From Shewanella livingstonensis (GTDB taxonomy: Bacteria; Pseudomonadota; Gammaproteobacteria; Enterobacterales; Shewanellaceae), in the NCBI RefSeq assembly GCF_003855395.1, contig NZ_CP034015.1:3978001-4042000 (forward strand): DNA of 64,000 bases, read 5' to 3'. The notes beneath the pieces were generated by a model that was given only the letters and a program-made list of their open reading frames with translations, did not search any database and was not told where the DNA came from. A program made the position numbers and the translations under genes. Below, piece by piece: positions 56,436 to 64,000 of this stretch; within the stretch, counting starts at the first letter, position 1, and every line of letters begins with the position of its first letter.

Positions 56436-56464
56436 AAGGGCATGCTGATATTGAGCATGCCCTT
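56436..56464 (+). terminator. Hairpin between rsmA and apaG
   Basis: AAGGGCATGC/GCATGCCCTT arms with a 9-nt loop and a short T-rich stretch (TCGCTTT). It may be a partial terminator inside the operon. Confidence 0.6.
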
Positions 56465-56481
56465 TCGCTTTAGGACATAAC

Positions 56482-56862
56482 ATGAGCCAAGTTGAATCGC
56501 CTATTAAAATTAAGATCGACACCCAATATTTAGAACAACAATCCGATGTTGCCGATAATAAATACCTGTTTAGCTATACCATTACTATCATCAACTTAGG
56601 TGATAATAAAGTAACTCTTAAAGACCGTCATTGGATTATCACCGATGCTGATGGTGAGCAGAATGAAGTCAAAGGTCCTGGTGTCGTTGGAGAAACTCCA
56701 ACCATAGCGCCTAATACGGCTTATCAATATACTAGTGGTACTGTAATGGAAACCCCAGTAGGCTTTATGCAAGGATTTTACGGTATGGAAGATCATAAAG
56801 GAGAACGCTTTTTAGCGACTATTCCACCTTTTCGTCTTGCGGTTCCGGGGATCTTTCAATAA
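56482..56862 (+). CDS. apaG: ApaG domain protein
   Basis: 126 residues of the ApaG family (fibronectin-like fold): NKYLFSYTITIINLGDNKVTLKDRHWIITDADG, VVGETPTIAPNTAYQYTSGT and PPFRLAVPGIF. Molecular role unclear (linked to Co2+ resistance in Salmonella as CorD). Ribosome binding site AGGACATAAC. 3 bp before apaH. Confidence 0.95.
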   Translation: MSQVESPIKIKIDTQYLEQQSDVADNKYLFSYTITIINLGDNKVTLKDRHWIITDADGEQNEVKGPGVVGETPTIAPNTAYQYTSGTVMETPVGFMQGFYGMEDHKGERFLATIPPFRLAVPGIFQ

Positions 56863-56865
56863 CTC

Positions 56866-57684
56866 ATGGCACATTATTTTGTCGGCGATGTTCAAGGTTG
56901 TTATGCGGAATTACAACAAGTACTCCAAAAGGTGGCTTTTAATCCATCCAAAGATCAACTCTGGGCAGTAGGCGATCTTGTTGCCAGAGGTACAGAATCG
57001 CTAGCAACACTTCGCTTTTTTCAATCGTTACAAGGTTCAGCCAAAGTCGTACTCGGTAATCATGATTTGCACCTGTTGGCCCTGCACGGAAAACTCAAAC
57101 GAGCTCATCCGCAAGATCACCTTGAAGAATTACTCAATGCTCCTGATATTGATAATTTAGTTAATTGGATCCGCCAACAACCGTTAGTCAGAACCCTGCC
57201 CGAACACAATATCATTATGACGCACGCTGGTGTGCCTCCTCAATGGGATATCAGCACCCTGAAACATGAAGCGGAGCAAGTCAGCTTAGCATTACAACAA
57301 GACGACTATTTACCTGCATTAATCGCCAAAATGTATACTGAAGATGCAGAGCAATGGTCACCGACATTAACCGGTATTGCCAGAACACGTTACTGTATTA
57401 ATGCATTAACCCGCATGAGATTTTTACATCTCGATGGTCATCTTGATTTTAAATGTAAATTACCACCTAACGAACAGCACTCGGACCAATTACGTCCGTG
57501 GTTTGAATTCCCATCACAAACAGTGCCGCAAAATACCATCGTATTTGGTCATTGGGCTGCGTTAATGGGTCATACTAATAATGCGCAAATTCTCGCATTA
57601 GATACAGGCTGCTGCTGGGGAGAACACTTAACATTGTGGCATCTTGAAAAGAATGAAAAAATTACCCAAAAAAGGTTAATTTAA
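56866..57684 (+). CDS. apaH: Bis(5'-nucleosyl)-tetraphosphatase, symmetrical
   Basis: 272 residues, calcineurin-like phosphatase: VGDVQGCYAEL, VGDLVARGTES, GNHDLHLLAL and MTHAGVPP metal-binding motifs. Splits Ap4A to two ADP and also removes Np4 caps from RNA. Last gene of the lptD operon. The GNHD motif is intact. Confidence 0.96.
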   Translation: MAHYFVGDVQGCYAELQQVLQKVAFNPSKDQLWAVGDLVARGTESLATLRFFQSLQGSAKVVLGNHDLHLLALHGKLKRAHPQDHLEELLNAPDIDNLVNWIRQQPLVRTLPEHNIIMTHAGVPPQWDISTLKHEAEQVSLALQQDDYLPALIAKMYTEDAEQWSPTLTGIARTRYCINALTRMRFLHLDGHLDFKCKLPPNEQHSDQLRPWFEFPSQTVPQNTIVFGHWAALMGHTNNAQILALDTGCCWGEHLTLWHLEKNEKITQKRLI

Positions 57685-57838
57685 CGTTAAACTAAAGTAC
57701 CAATTAGCCGATAGCTAAATGTAGAATTTATTACGTTTGCCTGAGAAACAATCGCCCTTTAATAAATTCGATATCGAAATATACAACAGCACATACCAGA
57801 TAAAAATCAGGATCAAATAATAATAGTCGGAGTACTGT

Positions 57839-59860
57839 ATGAAAATTAATGTAGCAACCAGAGTCATTGGCGGTTTTACCGTGGTGACGCTGTTATTGAT
57901 AGTACTCGGTGGTGTAACCATGCTGAGTAATGACAGAATTAAAGATGGGGCAACTATTCTTAAGACTATCAGTTTACCTGCTCTTGAAACCACTAGTATT
58001 TTAAGTGAGAACTTAAGCTCGCAACAAATTGAAGCGCTACTTGCTTATTACAGTACTCATTCATCTAAAGTGCCAGTAATAGAAAAAAAGTTATCTGACT
58101 TAGACAGTACCTTTAAACAGGATCTAAATCGCTTAAATAACTTAGTCAGTAAACAGGCTCAGCTTACAGCACCATTAGCAGCATTAACTAAAAGCTACAC
58201 TCTGTATGAGTCCAATGCGACCAAAATGTTGGTAGAGCGTGAGAGTGCTCTTACTTTGCAAGAAAAGTTACTCAAGATGCGCAGTAACCTGGAAAACGCG
58301 GCAGATGACTCCTCATCTATTTTATTAGACATTATCGATCTAGAAACTAGTGAAGATCAAACTGAACGCAGTTTGGCTGCAACGGCGAGTTTAGTCGATG
58401 GTACATTTATCAATATTATCACCACAATTTATGATTTGGTGGCCGCTACCGAACAAAGTAAATATGACCTGATCATCAAAGAACTCGATTACATGGTCAG
58501 TGAAGCCTCAACAAAATTGGACCACATTAACCGTCAAGGTAGTGGTATTGTCAGCAGTTCAATTTTAGAAGATTTAACAGCTGAAAGCGCAAAAGTGTTT
58601 ACGTTACTAAAAGGTAGCGATTCTATTTTAGCCCTAAAACAACAGCAATTAAACCATGAATTTGCAGCCGCTAAACAATTAACTGAAACCCAAAGTTCTG
58701 CCAAAAACGTCAACAATAAAATGACCATTTTGGCTAAATCAATCGATACCTTCGCAAGTGAGATCAGTACTGCTGCATTGGATATTATTGATTCAGCAAT
58801 GATTAAAACGTTATTGGTAGTATTAACCGCTATTATTGTTGCTATTATTGTTAGTATTGCTGTAGTTAAACCGTTAACTCTCTCGTTAGAAAAAGTAAAT
58901 AAAGCCCTAAATGTACTAGCATCTGGTGATTTAACCCATAAATTAGATGATACGGGTCACGATGAATTCGCTGAATTAGCTAAAAACTGTAATCGATTAG
59001 TCGACAGTTTACGCAGCCTTATTATTGGGATTGTTGATCGATCTAATCAATTAGCTGCTGCTGCTGAACAAACATCGGCAATTACCTCACAAACGACTAT
59101 TAGTATTCAAGAGCAGAAAAGCCAGGTTGACCAAGTTGCTGCGGCAACGACTGAACTCAGCTCAAGTGCGCAACAAGTCTCTATGAGCGCCGACCAAGCT
59201 CTTAATGAGATTAAACAAGCTGATCAAGAAACACAGCACATGCGTACGCTGGCTGAAGAAAGTAAAAATACGATACTGGCATTGGCTGAAGAAGTTGCAA
59301 AAGCCGGTATGGTTATCAATAAAGTCCATTCCGACAGTGCTTCGATTGGCTCTATTCTCGATGTTATCCGTGGTATTGCAGATCAAACTAATTTACTCGC
59401 CTTAAACGCAGCAATTGAAGCAGCAAGAGCCGGTGAACAAGGTCGAGGCTTTGCCGTTGTGGCTGATGAAGTACGTAACTTAGCATCTCGGACTCAACAT
59501 TCAACGAGTGAGATTCAGCAAATGATTGAAGTGCTACAAATAGGCACACAAGAAGCTGTAGCAGTAATGGAACTCGGCCGTAGTCAAGCAAATAGCTGTG
59601 TTGAAAAGAATGAGCAAGCAAACATAGCACTAGAAACCATTAGTAAGTCAGTTCATAGAGCCTATGATTCTGGTAACCATATTGCTCATGCAGCGCAAGA
59701 GCAAAATATAGTTAGCCAACAAGTTTCAGAAAAGCTTGAACACATTGCATCGATTTCTGAAGAAACCTCAATTGGTGCAGATCAAACGGCACAATCGAGT
59801 CATCAAGTGGCTATGCTTGCTGAAGAACTCCAAGCGTCAGTACGCGAGTTTAAAGTTTAA
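57839..59860 (+). CDS. Methyl-accepting chemotaxis protein
   Basis: 673 residues: TM1 (about 9-30), periplasmic sensor about 31-320 mostly helical with no cache/PAS motif I can name, TM2 (about 322-345), HAMP (about 346-400), and a signalling domain with the hairpin tip [40 protein letters not shown] (contains the receptor-trimer contacts). No C-terminal CheR tether. Ligand unknown. Ribosome binding site GGAG. Confidence 0.93.
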   Translation: MKINVATRVIGGFTVVTLLLIVLGGVTMLSNDRIKDGATILKTISLPALETTSILSENLSSQQIEALLAYYSTHSSKVPVIEKKLSDLDSTFKQDLNRLNNLVSKQAQLTAPLAALTKSYTLYESNATKMLVERESALTLQEKLLKMRSNLENAADDSSSILLDIIDLETSEDQTERSLAATASLVDGTFINIITTIYDLVAATEQSKYDLIIKELDYMVSEASTKLDHINRQGSGIVSSSILEDLTAESAKVFTLLKGSDSILALKQQQLNHEFAAAKQLTETQSSAKNVNNKMTILAKSIDTFASEISTAALDIIDSAMIKTLLVVLTAIIVAIIVSIAVVKPLTLSLEKVNKALNVLASGDLTHKLDDTGHDEFAELAKNCNRLVDSLRSLIIGIVDRSNQLAAAAEQTSAITSQTTISIQEQKSQVDQVAAATTELSSSAQQVSMSADQALNEIKQADQETQHMRTLAEESKNTILALAEEVAKAGMVINKVHSDSASIGSILDVIRGIADQTNLLALNAAIEAARAGEQGRGFAVVADEVRNLASRTQHSTSEIQQMIEVLQIGTQEAVAVMELGRSQANSCVEKNEQANIALETISKSVHRAYDSGNHIAHAAQEQNIVSQQVSEKLEHIASISEETSIGADQTAQSSHQVAMLAEELQASVREFKV

Positions 59861-59885
59861 TTAATACCAGATATCCAAATTAACA

Positions 59886-59910
59886 AAAGGCCGCTTTGCG
59901 GCCTTTTTAT
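59886..59910 (+). terminator. Terminator after the chemoreceptor gene
   Basis: AAAAGGCCGC-TTT-GCGGCCTTTTT hairpin and T run. Confidence 0.9.
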
Positions 59911-60224
59911 TGCGCTAGAAACTAATAACAATCTCACCTTAAATTCAAATGTGCTAACTCTATAACTAGCCAGCTATTTTAATTGCCGAAATCGCTCACT
60001 CGATCCTTAAGTTATTAGCTAAGGTCATCTCGTAATAATAACCGTCTTGTAACCGTCATATCATAACTGTCAGCTAATCACGACCAATTTAAGGCTCCTT
60101 GAGTTGCTTATATAAAGCATATTTTGAGCCAAACACAACTGCACAGGAAAGTGGTAGATAGGATTAACAGTTGGAGATAACGCTGAGATAGAAGGCACAG
60201 AACGTTGACTGAAGGTCACTTTAG
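59911..60224. other. Intergenic sequence left of the IS66 element
   Basis: About 310 bp between the chemoreceptor terminator and the target duplication. No gene. It contains ACCGTCTTGTAACCGTCAT around 60045, an IS66-end-like string that may be chance or an old end. Confidence 0.35.
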
Positions 60225-60314
60225 AATAGATGGTATGCGTCTAGCGAAGTACACCTAGCATCGATGTTCTGATTATCTAAAAATACCTGCTCAATGATAA
60301 ATTTGGAGCAGGTG

Positions 60315-60659
60315 ATGAAAACATACAGAACAACAACTCAGTGGCAGATGCTACTTCAACAACGCGGCTCGTTTAGTGGCACTAATATTGAATTTTGCCA
60401 ACACCATAATGTCGCTATCACCACTTACTATAAACAGCGCGCTTTACTGGCTGAGTATCAGCCTAATTCAACTTTGCCAGTGCAAACAACCAACCCCACA
60501 TCATCACGTTTTATTCAGGTAAAACAAACCACCACTGAAGTCTGCGCGCAAACTCATCAAAATGTGGTGCAGTTTGATATCCGCACAGGCCAGTTAATGT
60601 TTCCAGCCAATTTAGCAACGAACGATATCGTTGCCATTATTAAAGGGCTAACGGCATGA
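60315..60659 (+). CDS. tnpA: IS66 accessory protein TnpA
   Basis: 114 residues from ATG 60315 (GGAGCAGGTG upstream). N-terminal helix-turn-helix-like region WQMLLQQRGSFSGTNIEFCQHHNVAITTYYKQRA; the first ORF of IS66 elements, needed for transposition with TnpB and TnpC. Its stop overlaps the start of tnpB by 4 nt (ATGA). Confidence 0.88.
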   Translation: MKTYRTTTQWQMLLQQRGSFSGTNIEFCQHHNVAITTYYKQRALLAEYQPNSTLPVQTTNPTSSRFIQVKQTTTEVCAQTHQNVVQFDIRTGQLMFPANLATNDIVAIIKGLTA

Positions 60660-61006
60660 AGATGTTCGTTGATGTACCCACCGTCTATTTATGTGCCGAT
60701 GTGGTCGATTTTCGTAAATCGATTAATGGATTGGCGGCGTTGGTGGAAGCAGAGCTTGAACTACCTGTGCTCAGTGGTGCGCTATTTGTGTTTTGTAATA
60801 AAGGGCGCGACAAACTCAAACTGCTGTACTGGGATAACACCGGTTTTGCCCTGTGGTATAAGCGTTTAGATAAGCATAAGTTCAAATGGCCTAAACTCAT
60901 GTCACCCACCATGACATTAACCGAGCAACAATTACATTGGTTATTAGCAGGTTATGATGTGATTGGTCACAGCAAAATGAATGTTGCAGGTAAGCAAGTG
61001 CTTTAA
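60656..61006 (+). CDS. tnpB: IS66 Orf2 protein TnpB
   Basis: 116 residues of the IS66 Orf2 family: VYLCADVVDFRKSINGLAALVE, FVFCNKGRDKLKLLYWDNTGFALWYKRL and W-P-K-L around residue 80. Required partner of the transposase; exact role not known. Confidence 0.92.
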   Translation: MKMFVDVPTVYLCADVVDFRKSINGLAALVEAELELPVLSGALFVFCNKGRDKLKLLYWDNTGFALWYKRLDKHKFKWPKLMSPTMTLTEQQLHWLLAGYDVIGHSKMNVAGKQVL

Positions 61007-61086
61007 TTCTTGCGATCGATTGATGATCATCAAAGTTAGTTCAGTTAGCACTGGAAAGCCTTTTGTTATGCCTTAAAATAGGCGTC

Positions 61087-62568
61087 ATGGAAAATGAACT
61101 CGCCCTTAAACAGCGTATTGCTGAACTTGAAAAACTGTTAGCGCAGAAGGATGCCCACATTGCGGCATTGGAAGAGCGCTGGCGTCTGGCCCAACAAAAA
61201 CAATTCGGCAAAAGTGCTGAAGGCTTTGTCGGCCAAGGCGAGTTATTCAATGAAGTAGAAGAGATTGTTGAAGCCGCTGAGGCTGAGCAGCAATCCATTA
61301 GCTATACCCGTAAAAAGCCGGTGCGTAAGCCACTGCCAAAAGACTTACCCCGTGAGCAGGTTATTCACGACATCACCGATAAGACCTGTGATTGTTGTGG
61401 CGGTGAGCTGCATAAAATGGGTGAAGATAAGTCAGAAAAGCTTGAGTTTATACCCGCTCAAATCAAAGTGATTGAGCACATTCGGCCTAAGTACGCTTGC
61501 CGTCACTGTGATAAATCCTCGACTCAGACACCGATAAAACAAGCCTCAATGCCTGCCATGCCCATCAACAAAGGCATTGCGACGGCGAGTTTATTGAGCC
61601 AGCTTATCACCAGTAAATACCAATATGGGTTACCGCTTTATCGCCAGGAAGCGATGTTTAAGCAATACGGTATTGAACTCAGTCGCCAGACCATGAGCAG
61701 TTGGATAGACAAATCCGCCACACTCTTCGCGCCATTAGTTGCGCGGCTTAAAGCCGAACTGCTAAAGCAGCCCACGTTGTTTGCCGATGAAACACCATTG
61801 AAAGTGGTGAAATCCGATAAAGTGAACAGCTATATGTGGGTGTATTGCTCGGGTCGAGACTCACCAGACCCGAATAATCCTATCCCTAATATCGTGCTTT
61901 ACGACTTCCACAATAGTCGCGCGGCCGCGTGCGTGGTCAATTATCTTGCAGGTTATCAAGGCTACTTGCACGTGGATGGTTATCAAGCCTATGCCAGAAC
62001 AGAGGCAACCTTAATCGGCTGTTGGGCTCATGCTCGTCGTAAATTTATCGACGCGAAAAAGCTACAAGGTAAAAACAAAACCGGTAAAGCGGATGTGGTA
62101 TTGAGCCTTATCCAAAAACTGTACGCTGTTGAGTCACGCGTTAAAGATAAAAGTGTTGATGAAAAGTACATTGCCAGACAACAAGCCAGTGTGCCTATAC
62201 TGGACAAGCTAAAAGCATGGCTTGAGCAGAACCAGCCAAATTTAGTGGGTAATACCAAACTGATTGAGGCGGCTAATTACCTGGCTAATCAATGGCACAA
62301 GCTTATCCGTTATGTGGATGATGGACGACTCAGCATCGATAACAATAGAGCTGAACGCGCGGTAAAACCATTTGTGATAGGCCGAAAGAATTGGTTATTT
62401 AGCCAAACAGCTAACGGTGCACATGCTAGTGCCACCCTTTACAGTATTGTGGAAACCGCAAAGGTAAATGGTCTAATCCCATTTGATTACATCATGGTTT
62501 GCCTTGATGAACTGTGTAAACCAGAACCCAATATCGACAGCCTGTTACCATGGAATTTTAAAAAGTAG
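61087..62568 (+). CDS. tnpC: IS66 transposase TnpC
   Basis: 493 residues from ATG 61087. N-terminal leucine-zipper coiled coil (about 1-40), zinc-finger region (CDCCGGELHKMGE and YACRHCDKSS) and DDE transposase domain with FADETPLKV (D), LHVDGYQAY (D) and DNNRAERAVKPFVIGRKNWLFS (E). Apparently intact. Confidence 0.94.
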   Translation: MENELALKQRIAELEKLLAQKDAHIAALEERWRLAQQKQFGKSAEGFVGQGELFNEVEEIVEAAEAEQQSISYTRKKPVRKPLPKDLPREQVIHDITDKTCDCCGGELHKMGEDKSEKLEFIPAQIKVIEHIRPKYACRHCDKSSTQTPIKQASMPAMPINKGIATASLLSQLITSKYQYGLPLYRQEAMFKQYGIELSRQTMSSWIDKSATLFAPLVARLKAELLKQPTLFADETPLKVVKSDKVNSYMWVYCSGRDSPDPNNPIPNIVLYDFHNSRAAACVVNYLAGYQGYLHVDGYQAYARTEATLIGCWAHARRKFIDAKKLQGKNKTGKADVVLSLIQKLYAVESRVKDKSVDEKYIARQQASVPILDKLKAWLEQNQPNLVGNTKLIEAANYLANQWHKLIRYVDDGRLSIDNNRAERAVKPFVIGRKNWLFSQTANGAHASATLYSIVETAKVNGLIPFDYIMVCLDELCKPEPNIDSLLPWNFKK

Positions 62569-62621
62569 GTGTGGTTCGCTAGACGGTTACAATAGATGAA
62601 CTAGATTACACATTATAAAAG

Positions 62622-62650
62622 AAAAATGCCGATAATTACTTATCGGCATT
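62622..62650 (-). terminator. Terminator after the DUF3718 gene
   Basis: AATGCCGATAA/TTATCGGCATT hairpin with a T-rich tail on the minus strand, 35 bp past the gene's stop. Confidence 0.82.
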
Positions 62651-62684
62651 GTTGTTTTTAGGTTTCGATTACTGGCTGATGCAG

Positions 62685-63092
62685 TTATTCATCATCAGAC
62701 TCAGCACTACCACCTAGGCGACCTTTAATCGCAGTGGTAATTTCGCTTGCATCATGACCATTGGCAGAAGCCCAATCTAAAATGGTTTTACCATCAGCTT
62801 CTGGTGCAGCGAGATCTGATGATGGCATGCGCTTAGCGATAAACTCACCGACATTACCAGCATTCGACTTGTAGGCAGTACGTAATAAACTGCTGCCATC
62901 ACAAGAAATGCTTGAGTAAATGTTACGTAACTTAACACGGCTCTCTTTCATTTTCTTACGTAAACGGTTTTTATCATCTGATTTTACATAATCACAAATA
63001 TTTGCAACTAATTGATCTGTATCGGCAATAGCAGGGGCTGACACAAAAGATGCTGCAATCAGGGCTGCAATAGCTACAGGCAATAGACGCAT
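62685..63092 (-). CDS. DUF3718 family exported protein
   Basis: 135 residues with a signal peptide (cleavage after AIA in APAIADTDQL). I recognise DUF3718: QLVANICDYVKSDDKNRLRKKMKESRVKLRNIYSSISCDG with two cysteines that may form a disulfide. The C-terminal part (ILDWASANGHDASEITTAI) resembles a single ankyrin-like unit. Function unknown. Ribosome binding site AAAGGAGTGTCAG. Confidence 0.82.
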   Translation of the reverse strand: MRLLPVAIAALIAASFVSAPAIADTDQLVANICDYVKSDDKNRLRKKMKESRVKLRNIYSSISCDGSSLLRTAYKSNAGNVGEFIAKRMPSSDLAAPEADGKTILDWASANGHDASEITTAIKGRLGGSAESDDE

Positions 63093-63190
63093 CTGACACT
63101 CCTTTATCTTTTTATAGTTATATAGCTATGCGTAGAAATCATGTTTTTGATCGCTGTCACATATTAATTTCAGGGTTAAACGTGACTAAT

Positions 63191-63673
63191 TTAACACTTT
63201 TTGACGAAAGTGTTAAAACTATATTGCAATCCTTTGTCGTTTGTTACATTTACTGAATTCTGTAAATCCCAAGAGCCATCGTTCCAATCGGGAAACACCG
63301 TATCACCATCAACATCTAAATCAATTAAAGTGAGATATAAAACGTCAGCTTTAGGCAATAATTGTTGATAAAGCTGGCCACCGCCAATTACCACTATTTC
63401 ATCGCAATCCCCTGCAGCAACAAGCGCTTGCTCGAAGCTTTCTACGCAGGTTACCCCTTCAATACTCAACTGACGATTACGACTAATCACAATATTATGC
63501 CGTCCAGGTAATGGTCGCCCGATGGACTCGAATGTTTTTCGTCCCATAACCACAGGTTTAGACAGGGTCATCGCTTTAAAATGGCGTAAATCATCAGGTA
63601 AATGCCATGGCATTTTGTTGTCTTTACCTATAACTCTGTTATTGGCCATTGCGGCAATCATTGCTATACGCAT
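63191..63673 (-). CDS. folA: Dihydrofolate reductase
   Basis: 160 residues: MIAAMANNRVIGKDNKMPWHLPDDLRHFKAMT with the catalytic Asp, VVMGRKTFESIGRPLPGR and VIGGGQLY for NADPH. Makes tetrahydrofolate. The ATG follows AAGGATTTTGCTTCC. Folate synthesis by folA near the apaH operon is common in this group. Confidence 0.96.
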   Translation of the reverse strand: MRIAMIAAMANNRVIGKDNKMPWHLPDDLRHFKAMTLSKPVVMGRKTFESIGRPLPGRHNIVISRNRQLSIEGVTCVESFEQALVAAGDCDEIVVIGGGQLYQQLLPKADVLYLTLIDLDVDGDTVFPDWNDGSWDLQNSVNVTNDKGLQYSFNTFVKKC

Positions 63674-63692
63674 GGAAGCAAAATCCTTATGG

Positions 63693-64000
63693 TTAAATTA
63701 TCGGTCTAGTACGGTAGTAAAGTAAGCTTGGTAACGCTAACCCAACAGCAAGCGCACCTAAAATAAAGACGGTTTTTAACCCATTGACAACAACTTGAGC
63801 GGTGAGTTCAGGACTAACCTGACTTTGAGCTGTAAGTTGAATTAATGCAATCACGGTATTGAACGCATACGTTCCTGGCACCATTGGAATAATGGCTGCA
63901 ACAGCATACATAAGTGGTGGAGCAAGATGACGCTTAGCAAACTGAATAGTGATCACGCCTACAATAGCAGAGGCAATAAAGGTCGCCCATTCAATAGGCA
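63693..64000 (-). CDS. ThrE/YjjB-type exporter, C-terminal part
   Basis: About 102 codons of a membrane protein whose 5' part lies outside the window; the reading frame stays open to the edge, upstream of the GTG at 63956. Segments TIQFAKRHLAPPLMYAVAAIIPMVPGTYAFNTVIALIQL match the small subunit (YjjB, DUF3815) of threonine/serine or succinate exporters. Four membrane helices visible. It would normally follow its partner (YjjP, ThrE_1) gene. Confidence 0.8.
   Translation of the reverse strand, partial: PIEWATFIASAIVGVITIQFAKRHLAPPLMYAVAAIIPMVPGTYAFNTVIALIQLTAQSQVSPELTAQVVVNGLKTVFILGALAVGLALPSLLYYRTRPII

Larger units (their letters stand above)
60233..62590 (+). mobile_element. Complete IS66-family insertion sequence, 2358 bp
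   Basis: Left end GTATGCGTCTAGCGAAGTACACCTA (60233) pairs imperfectly with the right end, whose reverse complement reads GTAACCGTCTAGCGAACCACACCTA (ends 62590). Direct 8-bp target duplication AATAGATG flanks it exactly (60225-60232 and 62591-62598), the size typical of IS66. It carries tnpA, tnpB and tnpC, all open. This is a recent, apparently complete copy. Confidence 0.93.

Noticed and set aside
60040..60065. GTAACCGTC near 60051 as IS66 left end
   Set aside because: The end at 60233 matches the right end over about 25 bases and has the exact target duplication, so the earlier string is not the element's end.

Overview
The window looks like chromosome of a marine gammaproteobacterium, most likely a low-GC Shewanella. 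This rests on gene content and order: a TorF-type porin, a periplasmic ammonifying nitrite reductase, the block lptD-surA-pdxA-rsmA-apaG-apaH, and several conserved DUF families common in Shewanella and Vibrio. I could not run a search, so the genus is inferred. I saw no tRNA, rRNA or CRISPR array.

Layout. (1) 1-5158: putrescine breakdown by the gamma-glutamylation route (class III aminotransferase, puuA, puuD, the repressor puuR and divergent puuB). (2) 5159-8868: an accessory island. A family of 0.35-0.5 kb non-coding repeats in inverted orientation flanks an IS91-family transposase remnant and what I read as a small integron-free cassette array: attC-like sites at 7349-7404 and 8196-8255, a truncated attC end near 8425, a 28-codon ORF and an unknown two-TM protein. 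No integrase gene is visible. (3) 8869-16489: mercaptopyruvate sulfurtransferase, a VanZ-like protein, an aldehyde dehydrogenase (likely the third step of the Puu route), then omega-aminotransferase, methylmalonate/malonate-semialdehyde dehydrogenase, a cupin and a porin-like protein, together suited to beta-alanine use. (4) 16714-30000: two small proteins, then a tightly packed minus-strand lipid-modification operon (NTF2-like, SDR, FAD oxidoreductase, DUF1365, Cfa-type methyltransferase, DUF2878, chalcone-isomerase-like, DUF3833). nrfA and nnrS separate it from a photolyase and a DUF523/DUF1722 gene that commonly belong to the same photo-oxidative stress group. (5) 30294-46586: membrane and housekeeping genes: a DUF368 polyprenyl-phosphate translocase, DUF4442, SPFH, DUF418 (with no normal start codon), an unknown exported protein, FKBP, two M24 peptidases, an RsbQ-like hydrolase with a PAS-GGDEF cyclase, a DEAD-box helicase, a peroxiredoxin and purT. 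(6) 46685-57684: djlA, murU-amgK (peptidoglycan recycling) divergent from the lptD to apaH operon. (7) 57839-64000: a chemoreceptor, a complete IS66-family element with perfect 8-bp target duplication, a DUF3718 protein, folA and a partial YjjB/ThrE-like exporter.

The most unusual points are the attC-like cassette array inside inverted repeats, the RsbQ-like hydrolase paired with a diguanylate cyclase instead of a phosphatase, the possible furan/branched fatty acid operon interrupted by nitrogen-oxide genes, and the DUF418 gene whose conserved N-terminus lies upstream of its first ATG.
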